The notes: generated from the sequence alone by a model not told the origin. A DNA stretch of 64,000 nucleotides from Triplophysa rosa (GCF_024868665.1 NC_079894.1:6225426-6289425); one strand, 5' to 3'; shown: positions 13,401 to 22,772, counted from the stretch's first letter. Made by a program: numbers and translations.

Positions 13401-14315
13401 CACTTTACCAACATGTGTCCTTCAAATCCACAAAGGTTTTGTCTCCCGATGTAAGAGAAATTACAACCGCCCCCGTGCCCCCTCAACCCAAACAAACAAC
13501 ACAAAGATGTTTGATCTAGCAAACAATCACCGTCATTGTCAAGGGAACTTTTGAAGCTCCTGGTGAGGTCTTCGGTGGGGAGCTTTCACGTAAGGTCACT
13601 TTGAAAGCGTATGAAGTTCATGTCTGCTGCATACCTCTCTTCATTTACCGCTGCTCCGTGGCACTATACAGGAATTCCCCCTGTGTGATCTGTGAGGAGC
13701 TTTGACTGCACGCTCAACAGATGGTCATGATGTAGCGTTGCTAAGCGACTGGTCATCACCAATCCCACATCTCGCTCTGGTGAAATCTTTCCCGCATTAT
13801 GAACTTATTTATAATAATAACACTTTTCATTTAAATATTCGCACTTCGACAGGTTCAATGAAAGACATTATAAATAATTAATTTGTGAGGACTTAGACAG
13901 GTAAAGACACTTAAGAATAAAGACGAGTGTTATTATGAGGAAAGATGGATGATGAAAAGATAATGGGCATTCTGGGTAAATGAACAAAATCTCATTAGCA
14001 CAGAGACTACAGAGGATTATACACCTCAATAAACAAACACATGACTAGATTGATGGTAATGTATTCCTGTTGTTTAACCGGTAAAAGTCAACGCACAGGT
14101 TCAGTTCCAGGGGAAGGGACCCATTACACTGATAAAATGTACAGCTAGCCGATTCCAACGTTATGGACATGACATCTTGAGTCAAAATTTGAAATATAAA
14201 TTCTCAGAGGATGTTTTTATTACCAAGATTGAACCTTCTATTTATATTTTACTAAACCTCTGTTGATAAGAGTCCAGACATCAGAAAAATATCAGTCTAT
14301 GCACGGGTTTTCTAT
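10402..14315. other. No gene recognised; one probable hAT end fragment
   Basis: No exon is supported. Near 12150-12181 the sequence GAAAAAGTTTGGGAAGCACTGATC resembles the terminal sequence of hAT-type elements (CAGTGCTTCCCAAAC on the minus strand), without an identifiable partner end. The rest is AT-rich, apart from 10590-10960, which is richer in GC but has no convincing frame. Confidence 0.35.
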
Positions 14316-14501
14316 TTAAAGGGATAGTTCACCAAAGAATATTCTGCCATGAATTACTCACTCGCTACTTGTTCCAAATCTGTATGAATTTCTTTCTTTG
14401 GTTGAACACAAAGAAAGATATTTGGACGAATGCTTGTAACCAAACAGTTCTTGGACCCCATTGACTACCGTAGTAGGAAAAACTACAATGGTAGTCATAA
14501 G
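14316..14501. mobile_element. Angel-like MITE, left part (split by an LTR element)
   Basis: It starts TTAAAGGGATAGTTCACCAAAG and runs through TACTCACTCGCTACTTGTTCCAAATC and AACCAAACAGTTCTTGGACC. It is interrupted at ATAAG (14497-14501), which is duplicated at 21027-21031. The text after the second ATAAG (TGCCCCAGAACTGTTTGC) reads as the continuation of the same MITE. The equivalent spot in the copy at 46.7 kb reads GTGCCACAGAATGGTTTGG. This fixes the MITE as older than the whole 6.5-kb insertion. Confidence 0.8.
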
Positions 14502-14604
14502 TGTCAGGGGATGGCTATATTAAACGCACATGACAACAGTAGTCCACAAAAAGGTATTTAGTAATCCACAGGAGAGAGAACCAAGGAACAAAAGCACACC
14601 ACGT

Positions 14605-15405
14605 TAGGGCTGTGCAAAAATATTGATACATGTAACTATCGCAATTTTAAAAAAAATTTTCAATAGTGTATCGATAGTGATACCTCTACTATTTTCTACT
14701 ATATCTACTATTTTTTTAAATCATGTCATATACATACGGCCAAAAGTAAGTGGAAGCGAGCATGGCGAAAAATATACGAACGCTTCAAGCTCTCAGAGCT
14801 GATGTGTAGGTGTGCTTTGGTTTTCAAAATAAGTAATGGAGTAATGAGTTATATAAAATAATGCTGTTTGTAGGCTTCGCAAGTCATGACACAAGTCACT
14901 TGGCTACTGCAGTGCGTTAGACAAAAAGTTTATTAAGAAAAGTAACAATGACATTTATTGTGCTTTCACGGATGTGACACCAGCGCATTTACAGCATGGA
15001 TGAACCAGGGGTTTCATACTGCCCATGTTCATTGTTTTAACTGTATGCACCACAACAGCCAAGTGACTTGCATGACCCACCTTATTCCCCTGTGCTACCC
15101 ACTTGAGGGGCGCAATCCACAGTTTGAGAACCCAATCCTCTGATCTAAAGGTCGTGCATCGCACACCATGCATCGCACATCATGGCCACTCTGCAGAGGT
15201 AAGGGATGTTTTTACACTTATCCTTACAGAAAACCCCCGGTGGTGCACAGCATGATGTATTTTTAGCTCTACTTTTTACATTTTCTAGTTAAAGTATTGC
15301 AATATATCGCAAATGTGTATCGTATCGAAATACATAGCAATATATTGTATCGTGACCCATCTATCGTGTATCGTATCGGGAGGCACTTGCCAATACACAG
15401 CCCTA
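14605..15405. mobile_element. Non-autonomous hAT element, 8-bp duplication CACCACGT
   Basis: The ends are TAGGGCTGTG on the left and its reverse complement CACAGCCCTA on the right. CACCACGT is duplicated exactly at 14597-14604 and 15406-15413, and the uninterrupted LTR copy has this 8-mer once. Eight-base duplications and such ends are the hAT signature. The 801-bp interior is AT-rich with ATCG-type simple sequence near both ends and no transposase. A subsegment near 15090-15140 (GGGGCGCAATCCACAGTTTGAGAACC) looks like another inserted or captured repeat fragment. Confidence 0.9.
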
Positions 15406-15419
15406 CACCACGTAGACAT

Positions 15420-15603
15420 TTAAATTTAGTCATTTAGCAGATGCTTTTATCCAAAGTGACTTACAGAGAGTTCAGGGAGCAAAAAGAGGTATGTCATACA
15501 GGAGCAATTATACAATAGGTGCTAATACAAAGTTACTAGTTTCAGCAAAAGCTAGACCAATACCTGTTGAGAGAAAGAGAGAGGGTTAGTGTTTTTTTTT
15601 TTT
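15420..15603 (-). mobile_element. 5'-truncated L2 LINE insertion, duplication GTAGACAT
   Basis: It matches the 3' part of the L2 at 33914-36690: TTTAGTCATTTAGCAGATGC, GGTGCTAATACAAAGTTACT and CCTGTTGAGAGAAAGAGAG. It is flanked by GTAGACAT at 15412-15419 and 15604-15611. It is sense on the minus strand, with the 3' tail to the left and a poly-T run at the truncated 5' junction on the right. It is younger than the LTR it interrupts. Confidence 0.85.
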
Positions 15604-15741
15604 GTAGACATAAACAAAGGCAGACAAAGAACCAAGGAACAGACAGACTTAAATATAATCCGGTAAAACATAATCAGGTGAGGGACTAATTAACTAATAT
15701 TGAACACAGAAGACAAAACTAAACTGAAGATAACTGTGACA

Positions 15742-16637
15742 TTACGCCCCCCCTTCGGAACGGCGCGTCCTGGTTATTTGCAGGAAGTAGTCCGTGGGGC
15801 CAGGGTGGTGAGGACGGTGGGAGGAGCCAGGGGGCCTGGAGCAGGAGAAGCCAAATGACGGTCCAGAGACCAGCCAAGATGACAGTCCATAGTGGAGTCG
15901 CCGGAGGAAGGGGGCCTAGTGGGCCAGGGGCCCGGGGCCGAGTGATGGAGATAATGCTGATGGAAGAGGAGCCCAGAGTGAAGCCGCGGAGACGGAGAGC
16001 CTGGGTGACACCGAGGGTCCGGAGGGCCAAGGCGAAGCAGACAGCTCAGGCGACCGAGGCAGAGGCGGGGACCCGGAATAGCGCAGCGGATGGAGGCATT
16101 GCCGGAGGGACAAGGAAGCCTGGTGAGATGACGGGCCACAGTGGAGATGAGGGAGACAGGAGATGAGGGAGACAGGAGCCAAGGTGCAGCTGCTGGGTTG
16201 GAAGGTAGAGGCGGGGTCCAAGTCTCGGAGGCTGGAGACGGAGACATCGGATACTCAACCCCCGAGGTAGCTGGCAGCTGGAGATCCCGAAGCTCATCCG
16301 ACCCAACGGCGCTGGCATGCAGAGGGTGAGTTGAGGGGTCTCCGGATGCCAGCAGACCCAGGGCAGATGGACTGGCTGATGGTAACAGAGAAGGAGGGAG
16401 AGGGAGGCTGGGCTGGACCTTCTTGGAGGCTGGAGGGGAGGTGCTGGCTGGCGAAGAGCTGGACGGGACCAGCGGGGACTTGGAAGAGCTGGATGGGACC
16501 AGCGGGGACTTGGAAGAGCTGGACGGGACCAGCGGGGACTTGGAAGAGCTGGACGGGACCAGCGGGGACTTGGAAGAGCTGGACGGGACCAGCGGGGACT
16601 TGGAAGAGGTGTGGGCAGCAGGGTGATGTCTGGCTGG
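15742..16637 (-). pseudogene. LTR-element internal region, 3' part (proline/serine-rich remnant)
   Basis: This GC-rich stretch lies between the left LTR and the Ngaro insertion. Minus-strand frames of 90-157 codons are rich in Pro, Ser and Leu and overlap one another, with no protease, reverse transcriptase or integrase motif recognisable. The plus-strand frames over the same bases are Gly/Arg-rich, as expected from GC-rich repetitive sequence. I cannot assign a product. It may be low-complexity gag-side coding sequence or non-coding filler of a non-autonomous family. Confidence 0.5.
16453..16611. repeat. 30-bp tandem repeat, five full units
   Basis: The unit GAAGAGCTGGACGGGACC followed by AGCGGGGACTTG repeats in register from 16453 to 16602, with one C-to-T variant in unit 2 and a partial sixth unit to about 16611. 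The 30-bp period keeps all three frames open on both strands, which explains the parallel open frames there. It lies inside the LTR element's internal region. Confidence 0.95.
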
Positions 16638-16726
16638 TTCTACCAGGAAAGAATCAAGAGGCAGAGAATATTGAATATAATGAATAACATTTATTTACTG
16701 ATAACCATAATATCAAATATAAGACT
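16638..16726 (-). repeat. Ngaro split repeat B2
   Basis: TTCTACCAGGAAAGAATCAA and the following bases to AATATAAGACT match B1 at 16992-17080 with only a few differences (for example TTACTGATAACC against TTATTGATAAAT). About 127 bp of non-repeated sequence (16727-16853) separates B2 from A2. Confidence 0.9.
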
Positions 16727-16853
16727 TTGGCGTAGGCCTCGTCCATATTTGAATCAGAGGGTTATGGATTCTTGCAGATCCTGCCTGAGATGAAGGCAGG
16801 GGCGGAGCCTACCCCCGGACGTGGGACGGGGACCGACCTGGTGGTGGGGAGGA

Positions 16854-16988
16854 TGGATGCTTACTTCGATGTCTGCAAATGAGAAGGGGTGAGTACCGTA
16901 TATACTCCTAGGGTTAAGTGATAATTGCTAGGACCGTATGTAGAATAATGACGTAACATTTGATTCTTCCCGGTAGAACTTGCGCTTA
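16854..16988 (-). repeat. Ngaro split repeat A2
   Basis: It runs from TGGATGCTTACTTCGATGTC to GTAGAACTTGCGCTTA. It matches A1 at 20285-20423 nearly perfectly. The clearest difference is a 4-bp length change at GAGTACCGTA(CTTA)TATACTCC. Confidence 0.92.
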
Positions 16989-16991
16989 CAT

Positions 16992-17080
16992 TTCTACCAG
17001 GAAAGAATCAAGAGGCAGAGAATATTGAATATAATGAATAACATTTATTTATTGATAAATATAATATCAAATATAAGACT
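16992..17080 (-). repeat. Ngaro split repeat B1
   Basis: This is a direct copy of B2. It lies three bases from A2 and follows the recombinase reading frame on the minus strand, as the Ngaro layout predicts. Confidence 0.9.
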
Positions 17081-17130
17081 GTTATAATGGTCTGTTGAGC
17101 ATCCTGGATGGTTTGCGAATTGGGTCTTAT

Positions 17131-17900
17131 TTAAAATTTGAACGCTGAGGAAGACCATCTGCCCAGCACCTTTATTGATGAAGTCGGGATCCCACATTCC
17201 GCTGCTGTTGTGGCTGCTCCAATTCTAAACGAATGTCCAGTATACCTATGGGATGGTAGGCCACGTTCCTCTAGAATTGCGGCTAGATGAGATCTAAACC
17301 ACTCTTTAGAAATCGGAGAACCGTTAGGTAATATGAAAAGAGGAGAGAGTTTCTGGGTACAGGGTCGAGCTTTAAGATATTGGACCATAGACATGTAGGG
17401 GCAGTAGTTATTGTTAAGTCTTGACAGTGTAATCGAAACCCCTGAGTCTAGAGAGTCTTAGAATGTTTAAGAAGAATGTTAAAGAAACGAGGTGAGAATT
17501 TGAGGTCGGTAAGAGCTAAATCTCTATGGGGGTTAAAACTAAGAGATTCTGTAGTAAATTCCCCCGGCCGCATGAAGCCGTAGAAAGCGGTCAGAAACAC
17601 GGCTTCCAATAAAGTATTTATATATGCAGAGAAGACGCCGTGACGTATGGAATCTACTAATTTCTTTAGGATGGGGATTGTAATTGGGAGGCGTTTATCG
17701 GAGGTTTTACCTGAGATTTCGGAAATCCCTCTTAGCAACAGACGTATCAGACGTATCGATGGAGCAGAAAATAAACTGGGATAATCAGGATTATGTAATC
17801 TATCATGGAATTGAATGCCAGCGTGGAGTTTACGTAGTGTGCTGATTTTAATATTACGGGATTCGTATTTGAAAGCCAGTGAGCCAAGATTAGTAAGCGA
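17131..17900 (-). pseudogene. Ngaro tyrosine recombinase (broken)
   Basis: The product would cut and join DNA through a 3'-phosphotyrosine to integrate the circular retrotransposon intermediate. Two minus-strand pieces are visible. The upstream piece (17448-17738 and just above) contains FYGFMRPGEFT, which holds the first catalytic arginine. The downstream piece (17131-17394) contains GHSFRIGAA (the H-x-x-R box) and LGRWSSSAF. The two pieces are in different frames, so at least one frameshift lies near 17395-17450. After RWSSSAFKF comes a TAA (17131-17133) followed by codons for Ile-Arg-Pro. In the family the nucleophilic tyrosine normally precedes such an I-R stretch, so the stop appears to sit at the catalytic tyrosine codon. 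Confidence 0.85.
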
Positions 17901-17917
17901 GAAATAAAAGCTCGACC

Positions 17918-19034
17918 TTAATTCTCGAGAATTCTCATGGCGAAATTAAGGTGGCCGAGCAGGGAGAGCATTTCACGCTTAGTAACCGAGTGCGAATAGG
18001 AAAACGAATGCATGACAGAACTAATTCTTTTGGCTTCTCGTAGGGGAGAGAAGCTTGCATTTTCTCTGTGTCGAGAAGAATACAGAGGAACTCGAAAGAA
18101 GTTGATGGGCCTACGTTTTTTTTCTTTTAAGAGAGGGACTCCTACCTCGCTGAAAATTCGTTTAAGCGAATTTAGGATAGGGGTTTGGCTAGACGGAAAA
18201 TCGACCAACAGAAAATCATCGAGCAAATGCAGAACTAATGGAAGCTTGCAGACGTTCAGCAGGATCCAGCACAACGCTTCCAATAGACTATTAAAAACTT
18301 GGATTGCCATTTAACGCCGAACAGAGCCCACTCGCTGGGGTGAATCGGAATGATTTTGAACGCATCTGTAATATCTGCTTTGGATAGCCGAGCGCCTTGG
18401 CCAGCCAATTTTATTAGTTGGATAGCATTGTCCACTGTAGCATAGTACAGGGGAAAAGGTTTGAGAGGGATCCGTTCGTTAACGCTAGCTACGTTGTTAG
18501 AATGAGGTGAAGACATATCGAAAATCAGTCGCTTTTTTCCGGAGAATTTGCGAGTAGCTACGCCGAGGGAGTTAACGCGAAAAGGACAAAAAGGAGGAGA
18601 AGTAAAGGGGCCAATGACATACCCTTTATTCATTATTTTTTAAGGAGGGCGGAGACCACTCTGGGTTCAACTAGAGCAGACTGGAGATTTTTTGCAATGT
18701 AAGAAAAAGAAAGAGGCAAAAGGACTCCAACCCGAAATCCTTGAGAGAGCCCAGTGATTTGATAATCAACGAAAGTGGGATCCGGGTGATCTGACAGGAG
18801 CCTAGAGAGTTTCTGAACATTAATAGGGGTGGAGGGGTGGTTCTTCAGAACTTTTTGTGGAGAGGAGGTCTTCTTCGGTTTGAAGGTCTGAATCTCGTGG
18901 GCAGACGAATTTTGGGTGGGGGTCTTTGCAAGAGCTACAAATATGTGAGAATTTACATTTAGAGTACGTACAGACAGATTGAAATTATTACATATATAGG
19001 TGCCATTAGATGAAGTAACGGGACGGCCTTTCAA
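17918..19034 (-). pseudogene. Ngaro reverse transcriptase / RNase H region (broken)
   Basis: Three minus-strand pieces make up the polymerase region. The first, 18633-19034 (133 codons), is the N-terminal linker, with LLSDHPDPTFVDYQITGLSQG near its end. The second, 18256-18633 (125 codons), carries fingers/palm motifs GYVIGPFTSPPF, KRLIFDMSSPH and LSKADITDAFK. The third, 17918-18310 (130 codons), carries LHLLDDFLLVD with the catalytic aspartate pair. Each junction is a stop or frameshift. The spacing and the motif DITDAFK followed by IIPIHP are typical of DIRS/Ngaro polymerases, not of Ty3 or Bel elements. A separate RNase H domain was not confidently delimited; it would lie between 17.75 and 18.05 kb. 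Confidence 0.85.
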
Positions 19035-19039
19035 ATGCG

Positions 19040-19870
19040 TGTCTTACTTGTCCAGCACCATGGACAGCGGTAGAGTCGCTGCTTTCGAGAGTTATGGGGC
19101 AGAACGCGGCAGAATGTCCGTGGGAGCTGCACACCACACAAGCCAAGATCTTTTGGCCGCCAAAGTGGCGAACTAGCAATTCGGTGTCAGAAACTGATCA
19201 GTCCAACCTGGAGTTATATAGTGCGATGTTCATAGCAGACTTCCTTGAGAAAGACTTTCTCATAGAAATTCATAGAAAAGTGTACCCCCGTATCTGTGAT
19301 TAAAGTCAGCCAACATTGCTAGGTAATAGTCTAGATCTTCGTGCTGATCGGGGAAGGCCTGGCATAGTATGTCTCTATAAATTCCAAAGGCAATAACAAA
19401 CTCTGAGAATGAAAGATTACGTTGCAATCTGGAATCGGAAGTTTTAAGGAGGACTGCCACGTCATCACAATCCACCATTTTGCAGTCAGCCGCTGGCAAT
19501 GGAAGCAGCAGAGATGCTAGGTTAATGTCTTGACCTTTTGCGATGTTGGAACACATATGCTGAGACACTGTAACCGCTGCTGGAGGGACGAAACGCCTGC
19601 CGAAGGCTTGAGCCGGCGCTACGGTGGAAAGGTTGAAGTGAGTTGTCAAGCCTCGAAGTCTGAGTTTCAGAGTGAGCGATTATAGCTGAGGATGGTAGTG
19701 AAGCTGCTGTGTTGGATGATCCGAATAGAAAAGGCGGAGCCTTGGAGAAGGCTGACGAGGTCAAGGCCATGGGTCCTTGATTGTGACTTGTAGATACGCT
19801 CTCGAACGCTGCTAGCCTGGTTTCAAAACCTTTCACGGTGTGAGAAAGTCTAATTGCCTGCAATATCTGG
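19040..19870 (-). pseudogene. Ngaro gag-like protein with CCHC zinc knuckle (broken)
   Basis: The upstream minus-strand frames (19522-19863 and 19260-19649) overlap with a frameshift. The second contains NIAKGQDINLASLLLP and LSFSEFVIAFGIYRDILCQAFP, a pattern I recognise from gag-like proteins of fish DIRS/Ngaro elements. Further down the same strand, at about 19100-19141, the frame reads CVVCSSHGHSAAFC, a perfect C-X2-C-X4-H-X4-C knuckle for nucleic-acid binding. The presumed role is packaging of element RNA. A break lies near 19260, because the knuckle frame is not continuous with the 129-codon frame. Confidence 0.75.
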
Positions 19871-20284
19871 GCGTTCGTGACAGCCGGGTCGTGTGTAGGA
19901 GAGGACTATGGATTTGCCGCGGAAGGCTTAAGTCATTTAGCAGGTCTCGGAGAAGGCGTCTTGGCTATATGCTTCCTCCCAGTTTGTTTAGGCCGAGCTG
20001 TGTTTGGTAGGATGGATAGATCCTCGGTTGGAACGGCAGGGCTGCACAAGGCATTCAGTGCAAGCGAGAGGATATCTTCTCTTGACAGTTCGTTGTCGAT
20101 GGGGATACCTGAAGCCTCTAAAGCGTTGATGATTTTTTTCCGAAGGCCATTGCGACCACGGAGGGTCCCGGTTCTGGATTCTTGAGCTATGCCGCACTGC
20201 CGGAGGGGAGATTAAGCCAAGTCATCTTCCAAATCAGTAATGTTGCAGTCTACGATGGGTTTTTGCTCCATGCTTGAAAGCGAG

Positions 20285-20423
20285 TGGATGCTTACTTCGA
20301 TGTCTGCGAATGAGAAGGGGTGAGTACCGTACTTATATACTCCTAGGGTTAAGTGATAATTGCTAGGACCGTACGTAGAATAATGACGTAACATTTGATT
20401 CTTCCCGGTAGAACTTGTGCTTA
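20285..20423 (-). repeat. Ngaro split repeat A1
   Basis: This is the terminal repeat at the element's 5' side on the minus strand. It matches A2 (16854-16988) apart from a 4-bp length difference and a few substitutions. To its right the host LTR-element sequence resumes. Confidence 0.92.
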
Positions 20424-20773
20424 AGCTTACATTCTCTGGGTTGGGAATGGGGCTGGAGATGTCCTCAGCCGGGCAGGCAGAAAAAAAGAGTCCATTACTC
20501 TCCAGCACCCACTCCACAAAAGCGCCGAAACTTTCCCGGGGACCGTCCGCTCAGGCTGGTGTACTACAAATACAGAGCGAGCGATCAGGGAAGTTAGTGA
20601 GGCATGCCAGATCTAAAACGTCCTGGGTGTGAATTTCCAGCAGACAGCCCATCTGCTCCAGGCAGAGGAGTCGAACGGCAGAGGAAGCCATCAGGGAGAG
20701 GGGGAAAAACTAACAAACAAAAAAACCCAAGAGGAAAACACTGCTTAAAATTTACTTTTTAGGTCTGCCTTTC
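20424..20773 (-). pseudogene. LTR-element gag fragment
   Basis: A minus-strand ATG at about 20692 opens MASSAVRLLCLEQMGCLLE and continues with DLACLTNFPDRSLCIC before a stop. The reading frame then resumes shifted with FVEWVLESNGLFFSACPAED. The pattern L-x-x-LEQ, FPDRSLC and FVEWVLES is shared with the gag-like frame of the LTR element at 22.8 kb (LLLEQGNFSLEDHTR, YPDDCLCIFY). Both start about 80 bases after their LTR. This is the N-terminus of a gag-like protein of cyprinid-type LTR elements, ended here by the Ngaro insertion. Confidence 0.6.
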
Positions 20774-21026
20774 TGTCACGAGATGGCTATATAAAACGCA
20801 GAAGACAACGGAGTAGTCCACAAAAAGGTATTTAATAATCCACAGGAGAGAGAACCAAGGAACAAAAGCACACCACGTAGACATAAACAAAGGCAGACAA
20901 GAACTTAAGGAACAGACAAGCTTAAATGCACAAGGGGAACATAATCAGGTAAAACAGAATCAGGTGAGGGACTAATTAACTAATAATGAACACAGAAGAC
21001 AAAACCAACTGAAGATAACTGTGACA
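20774..21026 (-). repeat. LTR, right copy (intact, 253 bp)
   Basis: It begins TGTCACGAGATGGC and ends AACTGTGACA, and the right flank ATAAG equals the left flank of the other LTR. It serves as the uninterrupted reference for locating the hAT and L2 insertions in the left copy. On the minus strand, TTATTAAATACC supplies a polyadenylation-like ATTAAA near the 3' side. Confidence 0.9.
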
Positions 21027-21075
21027 ATAAGTGCCCCAGAACTGTTTGCTGTCCTACATTCTTCATTAATGAGGA
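21027..21075. mobile_element. Angel-like MITE, right part
   Basis: After the second ATAAG the text TGCCCCAGAACTGTTTGCTG, then TCCTACATTCTTCATTAATG, follows the Angel consensus seen at 46736-46775. Beyond about 21075 the similarity is lost, so the right arm is truncated or decayed. Confidence 0.65.
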
Positions 21076-22119
21076 ACATGGGCTGGATGTGACAATTCTG
21101 AAAGCAGCACTAACCTGTCTGTGGCAGAGGCTTTAAAAAGGAAAAAAAATGTTTCTAAAACTTTAAGAGACTTCAGGTATTTAACCACACACCTACGTCA
21201 TTTCTTTTAAATACTAATGGAAGGTGTGTGTAATGCAAAGTTTGCAAACTTCTGAATTTGTGAACATAAGCCCTTAAAAACTAAAATTTTTATCAGATAA
21301 GTCTGTGTTTTTGCTAAATTGCTTAATAATAAATCACAGAAGGTAACTAAACGGCTCTTACTCTTTTAGAAGCAGCTGGCGTTATGTTTTATGAGTATTT
21401 CAGTCTTTCTGCATGTTTTTGTTTACATGTATAGGCTACTAAATCATAGTTGTACTAAAACGGTAGAAATGCCTTTTATGACAGCTATGTTGCTGCTATT
21501 CTATCATGACACCAAAGAAAGCAAATGATTTTGAACTTTACAAAGCTAGTGCAGTTGTGTTATTTTAGAGACATTTGTACCACCCTTTAAATAATAATTG
21601 CAATTTGCTTTTGATTGTGATACTTATCAGCTGTTCCTTAAATATCAGTTATTTCTAAATAGTTCAACTCCAATATATGCAATCCACTTATACCTTCATT
21701 TTACATTTACAATAAAACGCAATATGATATTAACACAACCCTATCCTGCTTCTTTTTGTTTTCATTTTAAATATATGTATGTGGTTTAGGTAATCTGATG
21801 TGATTATTTTCATTTTTTCATCAAATGAAATATGATACAAAACCAGGGCTGGGGAGTAACGAAATACATGTAACTTAGTTACGTATTTAAAATACAAAAT
21901 TTGAGTAGCTGCATTTCATTACAGTTACTTTTAAATGGGTGGTAATCAAATTACAGTTACATCCCAAAAGTATTTTAGATTACCACAGTGATTCCTTGGA
22001 AGTCTTGTGTCATTTATTTCATGTAAACATTAATATAAACTGTAACAGGCAATTAATGTTAACAGCAATCTGTGATTCTCTGACTCTGACAATATGTAAA
22101 AGCATCCTAAACTACAGTT
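21076..22119. other. No gene; one decayed repeat
   Basis: At 21846-21975 the sequence GGGCTGGGGAGTAACGAAATACATGTAACTTAGTTAC, with AATTACAGTTACATCCC, matches the type of a widespread fish repeat end (TAACG/GTTAC-rich). No partner end was found. The rest is AT-rich and unassigned. Confidence 0.4.
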
Positions 22120-22772
22120 TGTCATGGTCCAATGTCTGCCCTCAATCACCACCGGACTACACTTCCCATAATCCCCTGCACACCACACAGTCTTTTATTA
22201 CACCCACACCTGAGACCCATGGTTACACTCCACCTGAACCTTATCCCCATGGACACTATATATGCCTTGTGTTTTGTTTTGTTGTGTTTGTGGTCAGGTC
22301 AACTTGTTTTATGTGTTTGTTTAGTGATGACCCAGTTGTTTAACTGTGGATTACTTGACCTGTTTACCCGTGGATTACTTGACCTGTTTACCTGTGGATT
22401 ACTTGACCTGTTTACCCGTGGATTACTTGACCTGTTTACCCTTGGATTACTTGACCTGTTTACCCGTGGATTACTTGACCTGTTTACCCGTGGATTACTT
22501 GACCTGTTTACCCGTGGATTACTTGACCTGTTTACCCTTGGATTACTTGACCTGTTTACCCTTGGATTACTTGACCTGTTTACCCGTGGATTACTTGACC
22601 TGTTTACCCGTGGATTACTTGACCTGTTTACCCGTGGATTTATCGCCTTTATTACCTGTGGACCTTCATTAAAACTTTTACAAGGTATTGTGGTGTGGCT
22701 CCTCTTGTATCAGGTAGGAGTGGTGACAGAAGACCTGACCACCGAAACCATGTCCACACCATAACCGTTACA
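22120..22772 (+). repeat. 5' LTR with expanded minisatellite
   Basis: It starts TGTCATGGTCC and ends CCGTTACA. It contains ACTACACTTCCCATAATCCCC (compare ACTACAATCCCCATAATGCC in the solo LTR at 38119), a TATATA box at about 22256 and ATTAAA at about 22670. The length of 653 bp is inflated by a 24-bp tandem array. The sequence just after the LTR (GAATACCGGACCGAAAAAAAGTTAG) resembles that after the LTR at 20773 read on the minus strand (GAAAGGCAGACCTAAAAAG), consistent with a shared primer-binding region. Confidence 0.7.
22346..22637. repeat. 24-bp minisatellite, 12 units
   Basis: The unit TGGATTACTTGACCTGTTTA plus CCCG repeats about 12 times, with mostly one variable position (CCCG, CCTG or CCTT at the unit end), and then degenerates. 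Because 24 is a multiple of three, both plus frames across it stay open and give repeating DYLTCLPV-type and LLDLFTRG-type peptides. These are not evidence of a gene. The array lies downstream of the TATA box inside the LTR. Confidence 0.95.

Larger units (their letters stand above)
14502..15741 (-). repeat. LTR, left copy, split by a hAT and an L2 fragment
   Basis: With the two insertions set aside, the remaining sequence lines up along its length with the 253-bp right LTR at 20774-21026. Shared landmarks are GTAGTCCACAAAAAGGTATTT, ACCAAGGAACAAAAGCACACC and GGTGAGGGACTAATTAACTAA. The differences are scattered substitutions and a few indels. The insertion points (caccacgt and gtagacat) can be checked directly against the uninterrupted right copy, which reads CACACCACGTAGACATAAAC. 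Confidence 0.85.
16638..20423 (-). mobile_element. Ngaro-like (DIRS superfamily) tyrosine-recombinase retrotransposon
   Basis: Read on the minus strand the order is A1 (20423-20285), coding region, B1 (17080-16992), A2 (16988-16854), spacer, B2 (16726-16638). This is the split direct repeat layout A1-ORFs-B1-A2-B2 known for Ngaro/PAT-type elements. The coding region holds a gag-like frame with a CCHC knuckle, a reverse transcriptase with LDD motif and a tyrosine recombinase, which matches that order too. There is no target duplication, as expected for recombinase-mediated integration. All frames are interrupted. It sits inside the interior of the 14.5-21.0 kb LTR element and must be younger than it. 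Confidence 0.9.
14497..21031 (-). mobile_element. LTR retrotransposon (nested host element), 5-bp target duplication ATAAG
   Basis: Two matching LTRs (14502-15741 with two later insertions, and 20774-21026) are flanked by a perfect ATAAG duplication (14497-14501 and 21027-21031). The LTRs begin TGTCA and end TGACA. Polarity is inferred as minus for three reasons: a purine run (GGGGGGG on the minus strand, about 15746-15753) lies just before the minus-strand 3' LTR; the LTR carries ATTAAA near its minus-strand end; and a gag-like reading frame starts on the minus strand shortly after the right LTR. The interior encodes only fragments and lacks pol of its own, so the copy is defective or non-autonomous. 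A 3.8-kb Ngaro element sits inside it. Confidence 0.85.

Noticed and set aside
15719..16329. Several overlapping 90-157-codon frames on both strands
   Set aside because: GC-rich internal region of an LTR element. The frames overlap on both strands and are low in complexity, so no distinct protein is supported.
16331..16687. Plus-strand frame with repeated GPAGTWKSW
   Set aside because: It is the 30-bp tandem repeat translated, and it crosses into the Ngaro B2 repeat.
22132..22764. 210-codon plus-strand open frame with LLDLFTRG repeats
   Set aside because: It is produced by a 24-bp minisatellite inside an LTR, where all repeats keep frame. The flanking codons are LTR sequence.
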